The notes: generated from the sequence alone by a model not told the origin. Shown: positions 42,394-51,096, numbered from the stretch's first letter. The stretch is DNA of 64,000 nt from Plantactinospora mayteni (GCF_016862935.1 NZ_BONX01000023.1:1-64000); one strand, 5' to 3'. Numbers and translations are program-made.

Positions 42394-43425
42394 ATGCCCC
42401 CCGGACCTCCCGGCATCGACGACGACACCATCCGCGCCCGCTGCGCCAGTCCCGAGGCGGTGGCGTACACGCTCTACGTCCGGCACCTGGTCGGCGGGCC
42501 GGAGCTGGCCGGTGGGCAGGCGGAAGTCCTGCGTACCGCCGCTGCCCGGGAGATCCTGCCGGCGCGTTTCACCCGGCAGACCCTCTCCGAGCACCTCTCC
42601 GGCCGGTACCGGCACGGGCCGCCGTGGAGTACTGCCGAGATGATCATCCGGTGCCTGCCGGAGCACGCGCCCCGGGAACGGATCCGGGCCGAGGCCGCCG
42701 CCCTGCACCGGGCCGCCGCCCGACAGGCCGCCCACCGGACGGGCCCGGGTCGGATCGGCTCCGACAACGTCAGTCCGGACAGCGGCACCGGTCCGGACAC
42801 CTCCGTCGACCGTCGCCCGGTCCGGGATCCGGCGGCCCTTCGGACGGTACGCCGACCGAACGCCCCCGGCCGGCACGGCACGGCCCAGCGTTGGCGTACT
42901 CCGAACACCCCGCCGGTCGCCGACGCCCGGCCGGACGCCAACCAGCCCCGGGGGCAGTACGGGCGCGGCGCCGGCCGGGGCTGGCCCGGTCGGGACGTCG
43001 CGCTCGACATCGCGGACCTGCGGGCCGACTGCGCCCGACTGACGGTGCAGGTGCTGCTGATCCGGGAGCCCGGCACCCATCCGGACCGGGCCGCCGAACT
43101 GTCGGCAGCCCTGGAACAGCGGCAACGCAGCCCGCTCGGGCAGCTCTCCCAGCACATCGACCCGACCGCGGCTCTGGCACACCGCGCGCTGGCGCAATAT
43201 CTGTGCGCGTACGCCGAACTCGGCCGCAGCACCGTCACCGAGCTGGCCATCCGGACCGGGCTGACCGCGGCCGTGGTGGCCGAGATCCTCACCGCCCGGC
43301 GGGTGCCCACCGAGGCAGAGTTGCGCGACCTGGGTGCCGTGCTCGGGGTGGACAACGCGGTCGTCTGGCAGCTCGCCGGGCACGCCCGGGGCGCCCGGCG
43401 CGGCATGCCGGGAAACCACCGCTGA
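42394..43425 (+). CDS. Helix-turn-helix (XRE-like) protein
   Basis: A 343-residue protein. Near the N-terminus, FTRQTLSEHLSGRYRHGPPW resembles the recognition part of actinobacterial XRE regulators (xxVSxxLSGRYxP). The middle (~135-205) is a low-complexity, arginine/proline-rich linker. The C-terminal ~120 residues contain a second HTH-like segment, STVTELAIRTGLTAAVVAEI ending LGVDNAVVWQLAGHARG. ATG at 42394 has aagga upstream. No target is suggested by the neighbours. A cytoplasmic DNA-binding role is inferred from the two HTH-like stretches. Confidence 0.65.
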   Translation: MPPGPPGIDDDTIRARCASPEAVAYTLYVRHLVGGPELAGGQAEVLRTAAAREILPARFTRQTLSEHLSGRYRHGPPWSTAEMIIRCLPEHAPRERIRAEAAALHRAAARQAAHRTGPGRIGSDNVSPDSGTGPDTSVDRRPVRDPAALRTVRRPNAPGRHGTAQRWRTPNTPPVADARPDANQPRGQYGRGAGRGWPGRDVALDIADLRADCARLTVQVLLIREPGTHPDRAAELSAALEQRQRSPLGQLSQHIDPTAALAHRALAQYLCAYAELGRSTVTELAIRTGLTAAVVAEILTARRVPTEAELRDLGAVLGVDNAVVWQLAGHARGARRGMPGNHR

Positions 43426-43517
43426 GCAGCACGAGCGAGCCCCCGTGCCGCGCCGAGCTGCCCGCCGGCACACCGCTGCCCGCCGCCCAGGCACTGCATG
43501 CCGCCCAGGCACTGCCT

Positions 43518-43614
43518 GCCGCCACGCGGTCAGTTCCGCCGTTACACGGTGAGTTCCGCTGTCACGCGGTCAGTCCGCCGAACGCGGTCAGTTCCGCCGT
43601 CACGCGGTCAGTCC
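43518..43614. repeat. 19-20-bp tandem array covering the SDR stop codon
   Basis: Five units of the form gccgtcacgcggtcagt(t)cc start at 43518, 43538, 43558, 43577 and 43596. The last contains the final codons and stop (43602-43600) of the leftward SDR gene, so the gene's 3' end has been copied outward. A pair of 18-bp repeats (gccgcccaggcactgcat) abuts it at 43482-43517. Confidence 0.9.
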
Positions 43615-44346
43615 GCCGTCCAGCGCGATGGTCACCCCGCCGAGGTAGTCGGCGCCGGGGCCGGCCAGGAAGAGCGTCGCCGCCGCCACGTCGGCCGCGG
43701 TACAGAGCCGCCGGGCCGGGATCGTCGGCAGCACGTGCGCCTCGACGTCCACCGCCGCCTGCACCGAAAACGACATCGGCCCGTCCAGCACCATGCCGGG
43801 GTTGACGCCGTTGACCCGGAGGCCCTGGGGGCCGTACTCGATAGCCCAGGTTCGGGTGAGGTTGTCCAGGGCCGCCTTCGAGGAGTTGTAGATCGAGGAG
43901 CCGGCCCAGCTCCTTGTCGTACCGATGGAGCTGATGTTGACGATCCGGCCGGCGCCGGAGCGCAGCAGGTGCGGCAGCGCGGCCTGGGTCAGGAAGTACG
44001 TCGCCCGGTAGTTGAGCCCGACGACCCGGTCGAACTCCTCCTCGGTGCTCTCGTGCGTCGGTCCGGCCGTGTACGCGGCGGCGTTGTTCACCAGGATGTC
44101 CAGCCCGCCGAACCGGTCGACGGTGGCCCGGAGTACCTCGTCGTGGCTCTGCCGCCGGCTCAGGTCGGCCGGTACGAAGAGTCCGTCGGGCAGTTCCGCC
44201 GCCACCGCCGTACCCAGGTCGGCGCGGCGGCCGACCACCGTCACCGCCGCACCCGCCCCGGCGAGTACCCGGGCGATGGCCGCGCCGATCCCGCCGGTGC
44301 CGCCGGTCACCAGTGCCACCTTGCCGCTCAGTTCGCGATCACTCAT
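43600..44346 (-). CDS. Short-chain dehydrogenase/reductase
   Basis: A 248-residue classical SDR. The cofactor motif is VTGGTGGIGAA (residues ~14-24), followed by NNAAAY, the catalytic serine in IVNISSIGT and the YxxxK pair in SIYNSSKAAL. It ends ALDGGLTA, typical of the family. It should oxidise or reduce a small alcohol or ketone with NAD(P)(H); the substrate is unknown. ATG at 44346 begins MSDRELSGKVALV. It is divergent from a LysR regulator 70 bp away, which probably controls it. Confidence 0.92.
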   Translation of the reverse strand: MSDRELSGKVALVTGGTGGIGAAIARVLAGAGAAVTVVGRRADLGTAVAAELPDGLFVPADLSRRQSHDEVLRATVDRFGGLDILVNNAAAYTAGPTHESTEEEFDRVVGLNYRATYFLTQAALPHLLRSGAGRIVNISSIGTTRSWAGSSIYNSSKAALDNLTRTWAIEYGPQGLRVNGVNPGMVLDGPMSFSVQAAVDVEAHVLPTIPARRLCTAADVAAATLFLAGPGADYLGGVTIALDGGLTA

Positions 44347-44378
44347 GCCTCGACGCTAGGAGCGGCACTTCATAGCGG

Positions 44379-44396
44379 TCAAAGACTCAGTTTTGA
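44379..44396. promoter_or_regulatory. Probable LysR-regulator site between the SDR and LysR genes
   Basis: The inverted repeat tcaaa-gactcagt-tttga lies in the 70-bp AT-richer divergent promoter region, the usual place for an autoregulating LysR operator. Confidence 0.5.
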
Positions 44397-44416
44397 TGAG
44401 TTGATAACGTCAGTGC

Positions 44417-45346
44417 ATGAACTTCGAGCTGCGCCAGTTGGAGGCGTTCGTCGCGGTGGCCGAGGAGTTGCACTTCGGCCGGGCCGCCGCCCGACTGCAC
44501 GTCGCGCAGCCCGCGCTCTCCCAGCAGATCCTCCGGCTGGAGGCCGCGCTCGGGGCGGACCTGCTGGTCCGGCAGCGCCGCCGGACGGCACTCAGCGAGG
44601 CCGGCCGGCTCTTCCTGGTCGAGGCCCGCCGGACCCTGGACCAGGCCCGGGTGGCGCGGACGGTGGCCGAGCGCGCCCAGCGCGGCGAGTTGGGCCGGCT
44701 GCGGATCGGCTACACCCCCACCGCATCGTCCCAGCAGTTCCTGCACATCCTCGGCGGATTCCAGCGGGACGCGCCCGAGGTCGACCTGAGCCTCGCGGAG
44801 CTGCCGATCGGCGCGATCGCCGAGCCGCTGCGCGGGGATGCCGTCGATGTCGCCTTCGTGGTCACCCTCGGCGAGTTCGACTGCGTCTGGCTGGGCGACG
44901 ACGTCGCGCTGCGACAACTCTCCCGGGAGGCGTTCGTGGCGGCGCTTCCGGCCGACCATCGGCTGGCCGGCAAGCCGGAGATCGATCTCGCCGACCTGGC
45001 GGCGGAGTCCTTCGCCTTCCTGGCCCGCGACCTCTGTCCACACTGGTACGACATGGTGCTGGAGGTCTGCCGGCAGGCCGGCTTCACACCCCGGCCGGTG
45101 CACGAGGCGGGTAGCGTCGGCACCCAGTTGACCCTGGCGGCGGCCGGCGTCGGCGTCGCCCTGGTGCAGGAGTCCGCCCGGCTGCTGCGCGCCGACGGGA
45201 TCGCCTATCTGCCGATCCGCCAGCCGGTGCCGCAGGTGACTTCCGGGGTCGCCTGGCGGGCCGACGACCCGTCCCCGGTGCTGCGCCGGTTCCGCGCGGC
45301 ACTCGCCACCGAGCCCGGGACGCGAAAGGCGCCGCGATCATGCTGA
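44417..45346 (+). CDS. LysR family transcriptional regulator
   Basis: A 309-residue protein. The N-terminal winged helix reads ELRQLEAFVAVAEELHFGRA, AARLHVAQPALSQQILRLEA, and the C-terminal ~220 residues form the periplasmic-binding-like effector domain (LRIGYTPTASSQQFLHIL, VAAAGVGVALVQESARLL in outline). ATG at 44417 begins MNFELRQLEAF. It is divergent from the SDR gene, and by family habit should control that gene and itself in response to a small-molecule effector. Confidence 0.93.
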   Translation: MNFELRQLEAFVAVAEELHFGRAAARLHVAQPALSQQILRLEAALGADLLVRQRRRTALSEAGRLFLVEARRTLDQARVARTVAERAQRGELGRLRIGYTPTASSQQFLHILGGFQRDAPEVDLSLAELPIGAIAEPLRGDAVDVAFVVTLGEFDCVWLGDDVALRQLSREAFVAALPADHRLAGKPEIDLADLAAESFAFLARDLCPHWYDMVLEVCRQAGFTPRPVHEAGSVGTQLTLAAAGVGVALVQESARLLRADGIAYLPIRQPVPQVTSGVAWRADDPSPVLRRFRAALATEPGTRKAPRSC

Positions 45347-45676
45347 CCGCGATGGCCGACCGACGGACCGCCCTGTCGGGCCCGCACTGCTTCGCGTTCT
45401 GACCGCACCACCCTGACAGCACCACCCTGACCGCACCACCCGCCAGCACTGCCCCGCCAGCACCAGTCCGCCAGCACTGCCTCGCCAGCACCGACCGTCC
45501 GTGCTGTCGGCCCAGGTCAGGCCCGGTCGACCCGGGCTGGCCGCTCCACTCTGGACTAGCCCATCCGGCCAGCGATCATCCCAATCTATGGACGTCTATG
45601 TTGCCGCCTCTCCGGCGATGTGTTTCGGTCGATGGGCAGGAGTGCCGGTATGACCGGTATCCAGGGGAGGCACACC
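45347..45676. other. 330-bp intergenic region before the subtilase
   Basis: It begins after the LysR stop. A seven-copy 14-bp array occupies 45401-45498. The rest (45499-45676) should hold the subtilase promoter; the AT-richer stretch around 45575-45605 with an imperfect palindrome around gacgtc is the best candidate but no -35/-10 pair is convincing. Confidence 0.6.
45401..45498. repeat. 14-bp tandem array, seven copies
   Basis: Exactly seven 14-bp units run from 45401 to 45498. The first three are gaccgcaccaccct-like, and the last four are ccagcactgccccg-like. The array starts 55 bp after the LysR stop codon. Confidence 0.9.
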
Positions 45677-48600
45677 ATGAATCCAGTTAAAAGGCTTACG
45701 TGGGGAGTAACGGGTCTCGCCCTGCTGCTCGCGTTCGCCGTACCGGGACCGCCGGCAGGCACGGCCGCCATGGCGGGACCGCCGGGCCTCGCCGGACCTG
45801 CGGTACCGGCCGAATCGTCGGCCCCGCCCGGTGCGCCCGGATCCGATCCGCCGGCGGGCGGCGGTGCCCGGACGGTCAGCCTGGTCACCGGTGACCGGGT
45901 CACCGTCGGCACCGACTTCAAGGCCAGCGTCGAGCCGGGACCCGGCCGGACCGGCATCGAGTTCCTGACCCGTCGGGTCGCCGACCGGCTGCACGTGATT
46001 CCAACCGACGCCCTCGCACTGGTCCGCAGCGGGCGGCTGGACGAACGGCTCTTCGACGTCACCGCCCTGCTGGAGTTCGGCTACGACCGGCGGGCAGAGC
46101 TGCCGCTGCTGGTGACGTACGCCGGTGCCGACGCCCGGGTGGGAGGAGAGCGCGCGGCCGTCGGGGCCGGCGCGCGACTGGTCCGGGACCTGCCCCCGGT
46201 CGCCGGGCAGGCCGTCGCGGTGGACCGGGCCGGGCTGCCCCGGTTCTGGACCGGGCTGACCGGGACGGAGCCGACCCGGCGCAGCATGGCCGCGACCGTC
46301 CGCACCGTCTGGCTCGACGGGCTGCGCCGGCCCGCCCTGGCCGAGAGCGTGCCGCAGGTCGGTGCGCCGGCCGCCTGGGCCGCCGGCTTCGACGGCAGCG
46401 GGGTGACCGTCGCGGTGCTGGACACCGGGATCGACGAGACCCACCCCGACCTCGCCGGACAGGTGACCGGCCAGCGCAACTTCACCGACGGCGTCGAGGA
46501 CGACCGGGACACCGCCGGACACGGCACGCACGTCGCCTCCACAGTGGCCGGTACCGGTGCGGCCCGGTTCAAGGGTGTCGCCCCCGGAACCCGGCTGCTC
46601 GACGGCAAGGTCTGCGCGGCCGGCGGCTGCGCCGAGTCGGCGATCATCGCCGGCATGCAGTGGGCGGCCGAGTCCGGCGCCCGGGTGGTCAACATGAGCC
46701 TGACCGGCGTGGACAGCCCGGTGGTGGACCCGATCGAGCAGGCGCTCGGCGAGTTGACCGACGCGCACGACACGCTCTTCGTGGTCGCCGCCGGCAACAT
46801 TCCGGGTACCGGTACCGTCGGCTCGCCGGCCACCGCCGACGCGGCGCTGGCGGTCGGCGCGGTCAGCAAGTCCGACGGGCTCGCCGGCTTCTCCAGCCAG
46901 GGCCCCCGGCTGGGTGACGGCGCCATCAAGCCCGACCTGACCGCGCCCGGCCTGGACATCGTCGCCGCCCGGAGCATCGACTCCGGGCCGGACGTGCCGG
47001 CGGGAAGCGGGATCAGCATGTCCGGCACCTCGATGGCCACCCCGCACGTCGCCGGGGCCGCCGCGATCCTGGCCCAGCGCCAGCCGGACCTGCCGGCGGC
47101 CACCCTGAAGGCCGCGCTGATGGCCACCGCCCGGCCCCACCCCGACCTCAGCGTCTTCGCCCAGGGCGCCGGCCGGCTGGACGTCGCCCGGGCGCTCGAC
47201 CAGCGGGTCACCGCCGACCCGCCGAGCCTGAGCTTCGGCCGCCAGTCCTGGCCGCACGACGACGACACCCCGGTCCGGCGTACGGTCAGCTACCACAACG
47301 CGGGCGGCGCGGCGGTGACGCTGCACCTCGGGGTACGGGCCGTCGCGCCGGACGGCACCGCCGTGCCGACCGGGATGTTCGCGGTAACGCCGACCAGCGT
47401 CACCGTGCCGGCCGGCGGCACCGCCGAGGCGACCGTCACCGCCGACACGGCCGGCAGCGGTGGCCCGCTGGGGCAGCTCACCGGGCATCTCACCGCGACG
47501 GTCGCCGGTGGCGGCAGTGTGCCCACCCCGCTGGCGGTCGACCGTGAGGTGGAGAGCTACGACGTCAAGGTGTCGCACCTCGGCCAGGCCGGCGAGCCGA
47601 CCACCGGCTACCTGACGATGCTGGCCGGGTTGGACAACGCACACTCGATCTCGATGCCGGTCACCGACGACGGCACGGCCACCCTCCGGGTGCCGAAGGG
47701 GCGCTACTCGGCACTCACCGCGATCACCAGCCCGCTGGACGGCACCTATCTGACCAGCGTGCTCGCCCAACCCGAACTCGACGTCAGCGGCGACCGGAGC
47801 GTGGTCCTCGACGCCCGGCTCGGTCGACCGCTCTCGGTGACCGTGCCGAACAGCGGCGCCCGACAGGTCTTCGCCGAACTGGCCACCAGCGTGCTGGCCG
47901 CCGGCCGTACCGTCGAGGTCGGCACCCTCGGCGGCACCTTCGAGCGGCTGCGTACCGGTCGGGTCGGCCCGGACCAGGCGACCGCCGGGTTCGTCTCCCG
48001 GACCACCGCCACCTTCGCCCCGGCCGACCCGGCGGACCAGTCATACGCGTACCTGCTGTGCTGGCTCGGCGAGGGGCGGATGGGCAGCGGCTTCAGCCGA
48101 CAGGTGACCGCCGCCGACCTGGCGACGGTCCGGGCCGACCACGGTCACGAGTCCTCCGGCAGCAGCGGCCGGAAACTCGCCTGGGCGGTACTGCCGGAGT
48201 CGGTGATGGGCGGGTTCGCGCACGCGATGACGTTCCCGCTGCCGTCGACCCGGACCGAGTACTACAACACCGACGGCCGGGCGCAGTGGTTCCGTTCGGT
48301 CGACGAGACGACCGGCTCCGGGGACGAGCAGGCGTACCTGACCAGCCTGGTGGCGCCACCGATGACGTACCGGCCCGGGCAGTCGTACCAGGAGCAGTGG
48401 AGTCGCGGGGTCTTCGGGCCGACGGTGGCGGCACCCCCGTACGAGCACCAGTGGGTGACCCGGCTCGGCGACACCCTCACCGTCCAGGCCCCGCTGTACG
48501 GCGACGGCGTCGGCCGGGCCGGCTTCTCGTCGATCGCCACCGGCCGGATCACCCTGGAGCGCGACGGCAAGGTACTGGCCGAACTCGACGGTGTGAACGG

Positions 48601-49051
48601 GACGACCGAACTGCCGCCCGAGGCCGGCGACTACCGGCTGACCATGACGGCGGAACGGGGCGGGCCGGCGACGCTCTCCACCCGGGTCGGCGTGACCTGG
48701 ACCTTCCGCTCCGAGCACGTCGACGGGGAGACGCCGGCCCGGCTGCCGATCTCCACGGTGCGCTTCTCGCCCCGGGTGGACAACGACAACAGCACCCCGG
48801 CCGGGCAGACCGGCACCGTCCCGGTGACCGTCACGGCCCAGCCGGAGTCGGGAGCCGGCGCCAACGAGAACCTGGTGGTGGAGGTGTCGTACGACGACGG
48901 GGTCAGTTGGGCTCCGGCGGAGGTGACGGCGGGGCAGGCGGTGCTGCGGCATCCGGCCGAGCCGGGGTACGTCTCGCTGCGGGCCAGCGCCACCGACACC
49001 GCCGGGAACACGGTGACCCAGACGGTGATCCGGGCGTACAAGATCGGTTAG
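45677..49051 (+). CDS. Secreted S8 family serine protease (subtilase)
   Basis: A 1124-residue exported protease. A signal peptide covers ~1-32 (MNPVKRLTWGVTGLALLLAF, cleavage near GTAA). A pro-region runs to ~225. The subtilase domain (~230-520) has D249 (VAVLDTGID), H282 (GHGTHVAS), N374 (VAAGN) and S452 (GTSMATPHVAG). The C-terminal ~600 residues are beta-rich modules of unknown role, ending in NENLVVEVSYDDGVSWAPA. ATG at 45677 has ggggagg seven bases upstream and gives a clean signal peptide; upstream in-frame ATGs do not. It is convergent with the CPBP protease gene. Confidence 0.93.
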   Translation: MNPVKRLTWGVTGLALLLAFAVPGPPAGTAAMAGPPGLAGPAVPAESSAPPGAPGSDPPAGGGARTVSLVTGDRVTVGTDFKASVEPGPGRTGIEFLTRRVADRLHVIPTDALALVRSGRLDERLFDVTALLEFGYDRRAELPLLVTYAGADARVGGERAAVGAGARLVRDLPPVAGQAVAVDRAGLPRFWTGLTGTEPTRRSMAATVRTVWLDGLRRPALAESVPQVGAPAAWAAGFDGSGVTVAVLDTGIDETHPDLAGQVTGQRNFTDGVEDDRDTAGHGTHVASTVAGTGAARFKGVAPGTRLLDGKVCAAGGCAESAIIAGMQWAAESGARVVNMSLTGVDSPVVDPIEQALGELTDAHDTLFVVAAGNIPGTGTVGSPATADAALAVGAVSKSDGLAGFSSQGPRLGDGAIKPDLTAPGLDIVAARSIDSGPDVPAGSGISMSGTSMATPHVAGAAAILAQRQPDLPAATLKAALMATARPHPDLSVFAQGAGRLDVARALDQRVTADPPSLSFGRQSWPHDDDTPVRRTVSYHNAGGAAVTLHLGVRAVAPDGTAVPTGMFAVTPTSVTVPAGGTAEATVTADTAGSGGPLGQLTGHLTATVAGGGSVPTPLAVDREVESYDVKVSHLGQAGEPTTGYLTMLAGLDNAHSISMPVTDDGTATLRVPKGRYSALTAITSPLDGTYLTSVLAQPELDVSGDRSVVLDARLGRPLSVTVPNSGARQVFAELATSVLAAGRTVEVGTLGGTFERLRTGRVGPDQATAGFVSRTTATFAPADPADQSYAYLLCWLGEGRMGSGFSRQVTAADLATVRADHGHESSGSSGRKLAWAVLPESVMGGFAHAMTFPLPSTRTEYYNTDGRAQWFRSVDETTGSGDEQAYLTSLVAPPMTYRPGQSYQEQWSRGVFGPTVAAPPYEHQWVTRLGDTLTVQAPLYGDGVGRAGFSSIATGRITLERDGKVLAELDGVNGTTELPPEAGDYRLTMTAERGGPATLSTRVGVTWTFRSEHVDGETPARLPISTVRFSPRVDNDNSTPAGQTGTVPVTVTAQPESGAGANENLVVEVSYDDGVSWAPAEVTAGQAVLRHPAEPGYVSLRASATDTAGNTVTQTVIRAYKIG

Positions 49052-49101
49052 CGGGCGTACGGGTGCGGTGGCCGGCCCGCCAGAGATCCGCGAGACAGCC
49101 C

Positions 49102-50130
49102 CTAAGCCGTGCAGCACGGTAGCGGGGACATGACCGGCGTGACCGTGACCACCGCGAGGTAGGCGCCGAGGAGCCACAGCGGAATGGCGGCGATGTCGAT
49201 CACGGTGTCGGTCCTGACCGCATCGTCGCCGGAGCCGTTCTGGACGCGGCGGCGGCGGGCCAGCCACAGCACCGCACCTCCGTACAACGCCACCATGGAC
49301 ATGTCGACGACCGCGGTGAGCGCGTGCACGTCGGTCGCCGTCTGCTGTGCCTCCAGCGTGCCCGTGATGACCGCCAGCCCGATCGCGGCCACGTTGTTGA
49401 CCACATGTAGCGCGATCGCGGCCTCCAGCCCGCCGGTCCGGATCGTCACCACCGCCGTCACCACGCCGAGGAAGATCAGGCTGGTCATGCCCCAGATGGT
49501 GCCGTAGCCGTGTGCCAGTCCGAACAACACCGCCGACACCACGATCCCTGGCCAGGGCGACCGGATCCAGGACCCGAACGCCTGGATCAGCCATCCACGG
49601 AACAGATACTCCTCGCCGGCCGCCTGTAGCGGCACCAGCAGCACCACCACGGCCAGGCCGAGCGCGAGTCGCTCCCAGCCCACCGAGTTGCTCTCCGGGC
49701 TGTCGCCGGGCAGGAGGCTCAACACCCCGAGATTCAGCCCCAGCGCCGGTACGGCGAGCAGGAGGCACATCGCCAGCCAGCGCCAGCGCAACCGGCCTGC
49801 CACCGATGACACCGTGCCGGCTGGGCGACGCTGTACCCACCAGGCGGCGATCAATGTCAGCGGAATCAGCAGGCCGAGCGAGACCATGGCGACCGCCAGT
49901 TCGGCTTCTGGGCCGCCGGCCAGAAAGTCCTCCGGTCCGTCCAGGATCGACACGACCGCGCTTGCCGCCCCGAACCCGCCCACCAGCATCACCGGCAGCC
50001 CAGCCAAGATCAGCAAGGTGCCGAGAATGGGCCGCCACCAGCGGTGCCGGTCGGTGCGGGCGAGCCGGTGATAGGGAATCGGTGCGACAGTCGGGGTGGG
50101 GGTCTGCGCGTCGGGAAGCGTCGTCGTCAT
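49102..50130 (-). CDS. CPBP family intramembrane metalloprotease
   Basis: A 342-residue polytopic protein with about eight helices and a ~30-residue cytoplasmic proline/threonine-rich N-terminus. The Abi/CAAX-protease motifs are complete: EEYLFR (E173, E174, R178), FGLAH (F203, H207) and HVVNN (H242, N246). It should cleave within or near the membrane. ATG at 50130 begins MTTTLPDAQTPTPT, with GAGAGG upstream. It is divergent (167 bp) from the small membrane-anchored protein gene at 50298 that heads the unusual two-component cluster, so its substrate may be a protein of that cluster; this is inference from position only. Confidence 0.9.
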   Translation of the reverse strand: MTTTLPDAQTPTPTVAPIPYHRLARTDRHRWWRPILGTLLILAGLPVMLVGGFGAASAVVSILDGPEDFLAGGPEAELAVAMVSLGLLIPLTLIAAWWVQRRPAGTVSSVAGRLRWRWLAMCLLLAVPALGLNLGVLSLLPGDSPESNSVGWERLALGLAVVVLLVPLQAAGEEYLFRGWLIQAFGSWIRSPWPGIVVSAVLFGLAHGYGTIWGMTSLIFLGVVTAVVTIRTGGLEAAIALHVVNNVAAIGLAVITGTLEAQQTATDVHALTAVVDMSMVALYGGAVLWLARRRRVQNGSGDDAVRTDTVIDIAAIPLWLLGAYLAVVTVTPVMSPLPCCTA

Positions 50131-50297
50131 GCCGGACAGCCTCTCGTTACACACCGCACGGATCATCTGTCGTGAGCATGAACCTTGGCGCTGACTATCG
50201 TCGTACCGCGTGAACTCCACGATCCAACGGACCACTGACGACTCACCCGTCGATTACCGGGAAGCTGAACACCTCCCATCACGACGAAGGAAGTGTC

Positions 50298-50666
50298 ATG
50301 CGAAAAGTTGGAATCGTAGTCGCCGTACTGGTCGTCGTCCTGTGCGGTGGCCTCGGATGGGCGGGCTACCAGACGTTCGCCCTGGGTAAGGAGATACTCG
50401 GGGCCGGCGTAACCCGGGAACAGTTCGACGCGCAAAAGGAGGGTACGCCGGAGGCGGACGTGCGTGCCGCACTGCCCGAGCCGCTGAGCAGCATGAACGA
50501 CAAGGATCTCTACCGCGGCGATCCTGGCAGGCACGGCATGCCGGCCGATGCCTCGTGCATCTACTACACGATCAAGCCGATCGAGGACAGCGGTCCGGAT
50601 CTGTGGCGGTTCTGTTTCGTCAACGGTGCACTTGCGGAGAAGAGCGCCATCACGATTCCCGAGTGA
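50298..50666 (+). CDS. Small membrane-anchored protein, paralogue of the adjacent kinase C-terminus
   Basis: A 122-residue protein. A single N-terminal membrane helix (residues ~4-28) leads to an external domain with GTPEADVRAALP, a cysteine in ASCIYY and another in WRFCFVNGALAEKSAI. The GTPEADVRAALP pattern recalls the first motif of BamE/SmpA-like domains, which is a weak fold guess. The same helix-plus-domain is repeated at the C-terminus of the histidine kinase encoded 520 bp downstream (IGQPEDEVRALLP, ATCVDY, YRFCFRDGILIDKQEI). ATG at 50298 has gaaggaag upstream. It is followed by a strong hairpin, so it is probably its own transcript. Confidence 0.72.
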   Translation: MRKVGIVVAVLVVVLCGGLGWAGYQTFALGKEILGAGVTREQFDAQKEGTPEADVRAALPEPLSSMNDKDLYRGDPGRHGMPADASCIYYTIKPIEDSGPDLWRFCFVNGALAEKSAITIPE

Positions 50667-50701
50667 CACCGACGGCTCGTGGAAGTCGTCTCGCGCGATT
50701 C

Positions 50702-50734
50702 ATGCCGCCCGGGTGTTCGCTACCCGGGCGGCAT
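50702..50734 (+). terminator. Strong hairpin after the small anchored-protein gene
   Basis: Perfect 13-bp arms atgccgcccgggt and acccgggcggcat with a 7-base loop, 35 bp after the stop codon. It separates this gene from the downstream small protein and kinase genes. Confidence 0.8.
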
Positions 50735-50835
50735 CGCGTGCGGGTACGTGTCAACGAAAGTGTGACGGCATCCTCGGCGCGATTCCGTCGTCCGCCGGAC
50801 GCGCACCTGGCCCGGCCGCAACCACACTGTCGGGC

Positions 50836-51096
50836 ATGACAGTGATAACTGCCCTCGTCATCGGTGTGGTCGGAGGCGTGATGCTCATCGTCGCGCAGTA
50901 TCTGCGTCGCCGGGCGTTGAGGATGACAGATCGTGGCGTGGCGGGGCGGGTGGCGCTGCACGCGGAGGTGATGGACACCCTCGACAGGGATGGCTGGATA
51001 GCATCGGTCAAGATCTACCGGAAGCGGACCGGTGCTGGGCTGCTGGAGGCGCACGAAGCGGTCAGCCGAATCGCCCGCGATGGCACTGAAGAGTGA
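50836..51096 (+). CDS. Small membrane protein with L7/L12-like C-terminal motif
   Basis: An 86-residue protein. An N-terminal helix (ITALVIGVVGGVMLIVAQYL) is followed by basic residues and then WIASVKIYRKRTGAGLLEAH with EAVSRIA. This matches the helix-turn pattern of the ribosomal L7/L12 C-terminal domain (IxVIKxxRxxTGLGLKEAKxLVE). In L7/L12 that surface binds translation GTPases; here it would sit on the cytoplasmic face of the membrane. ATG at 50836 has only a weak ribosome site. It lies 91 bp before the kinase gene and is probably co-transcribed with it. Confidence 0.68.
   Translation: MTVITALVIGVVGGVMLIVAQYLRRRALRMTDRGVAGRVALHAEVMDTLDRDGWIASVKIYRKRTGAGLLEAHEAVSRIARDGTEE

Noticed and set aside
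45620-45676. Upstream ATG starts for the subtilase
   Set aside because: They would add residues before the signal peptide and lack a ribosome site, whereas ATG at 45677 has ggggagg and starts the signal peptide.
50548-50835. A longer start for the L7/L12-like small protein
   Set aside because: The added part overlaps the anchored-protein gene and the terminator hairpin and reads as shadow sequence.
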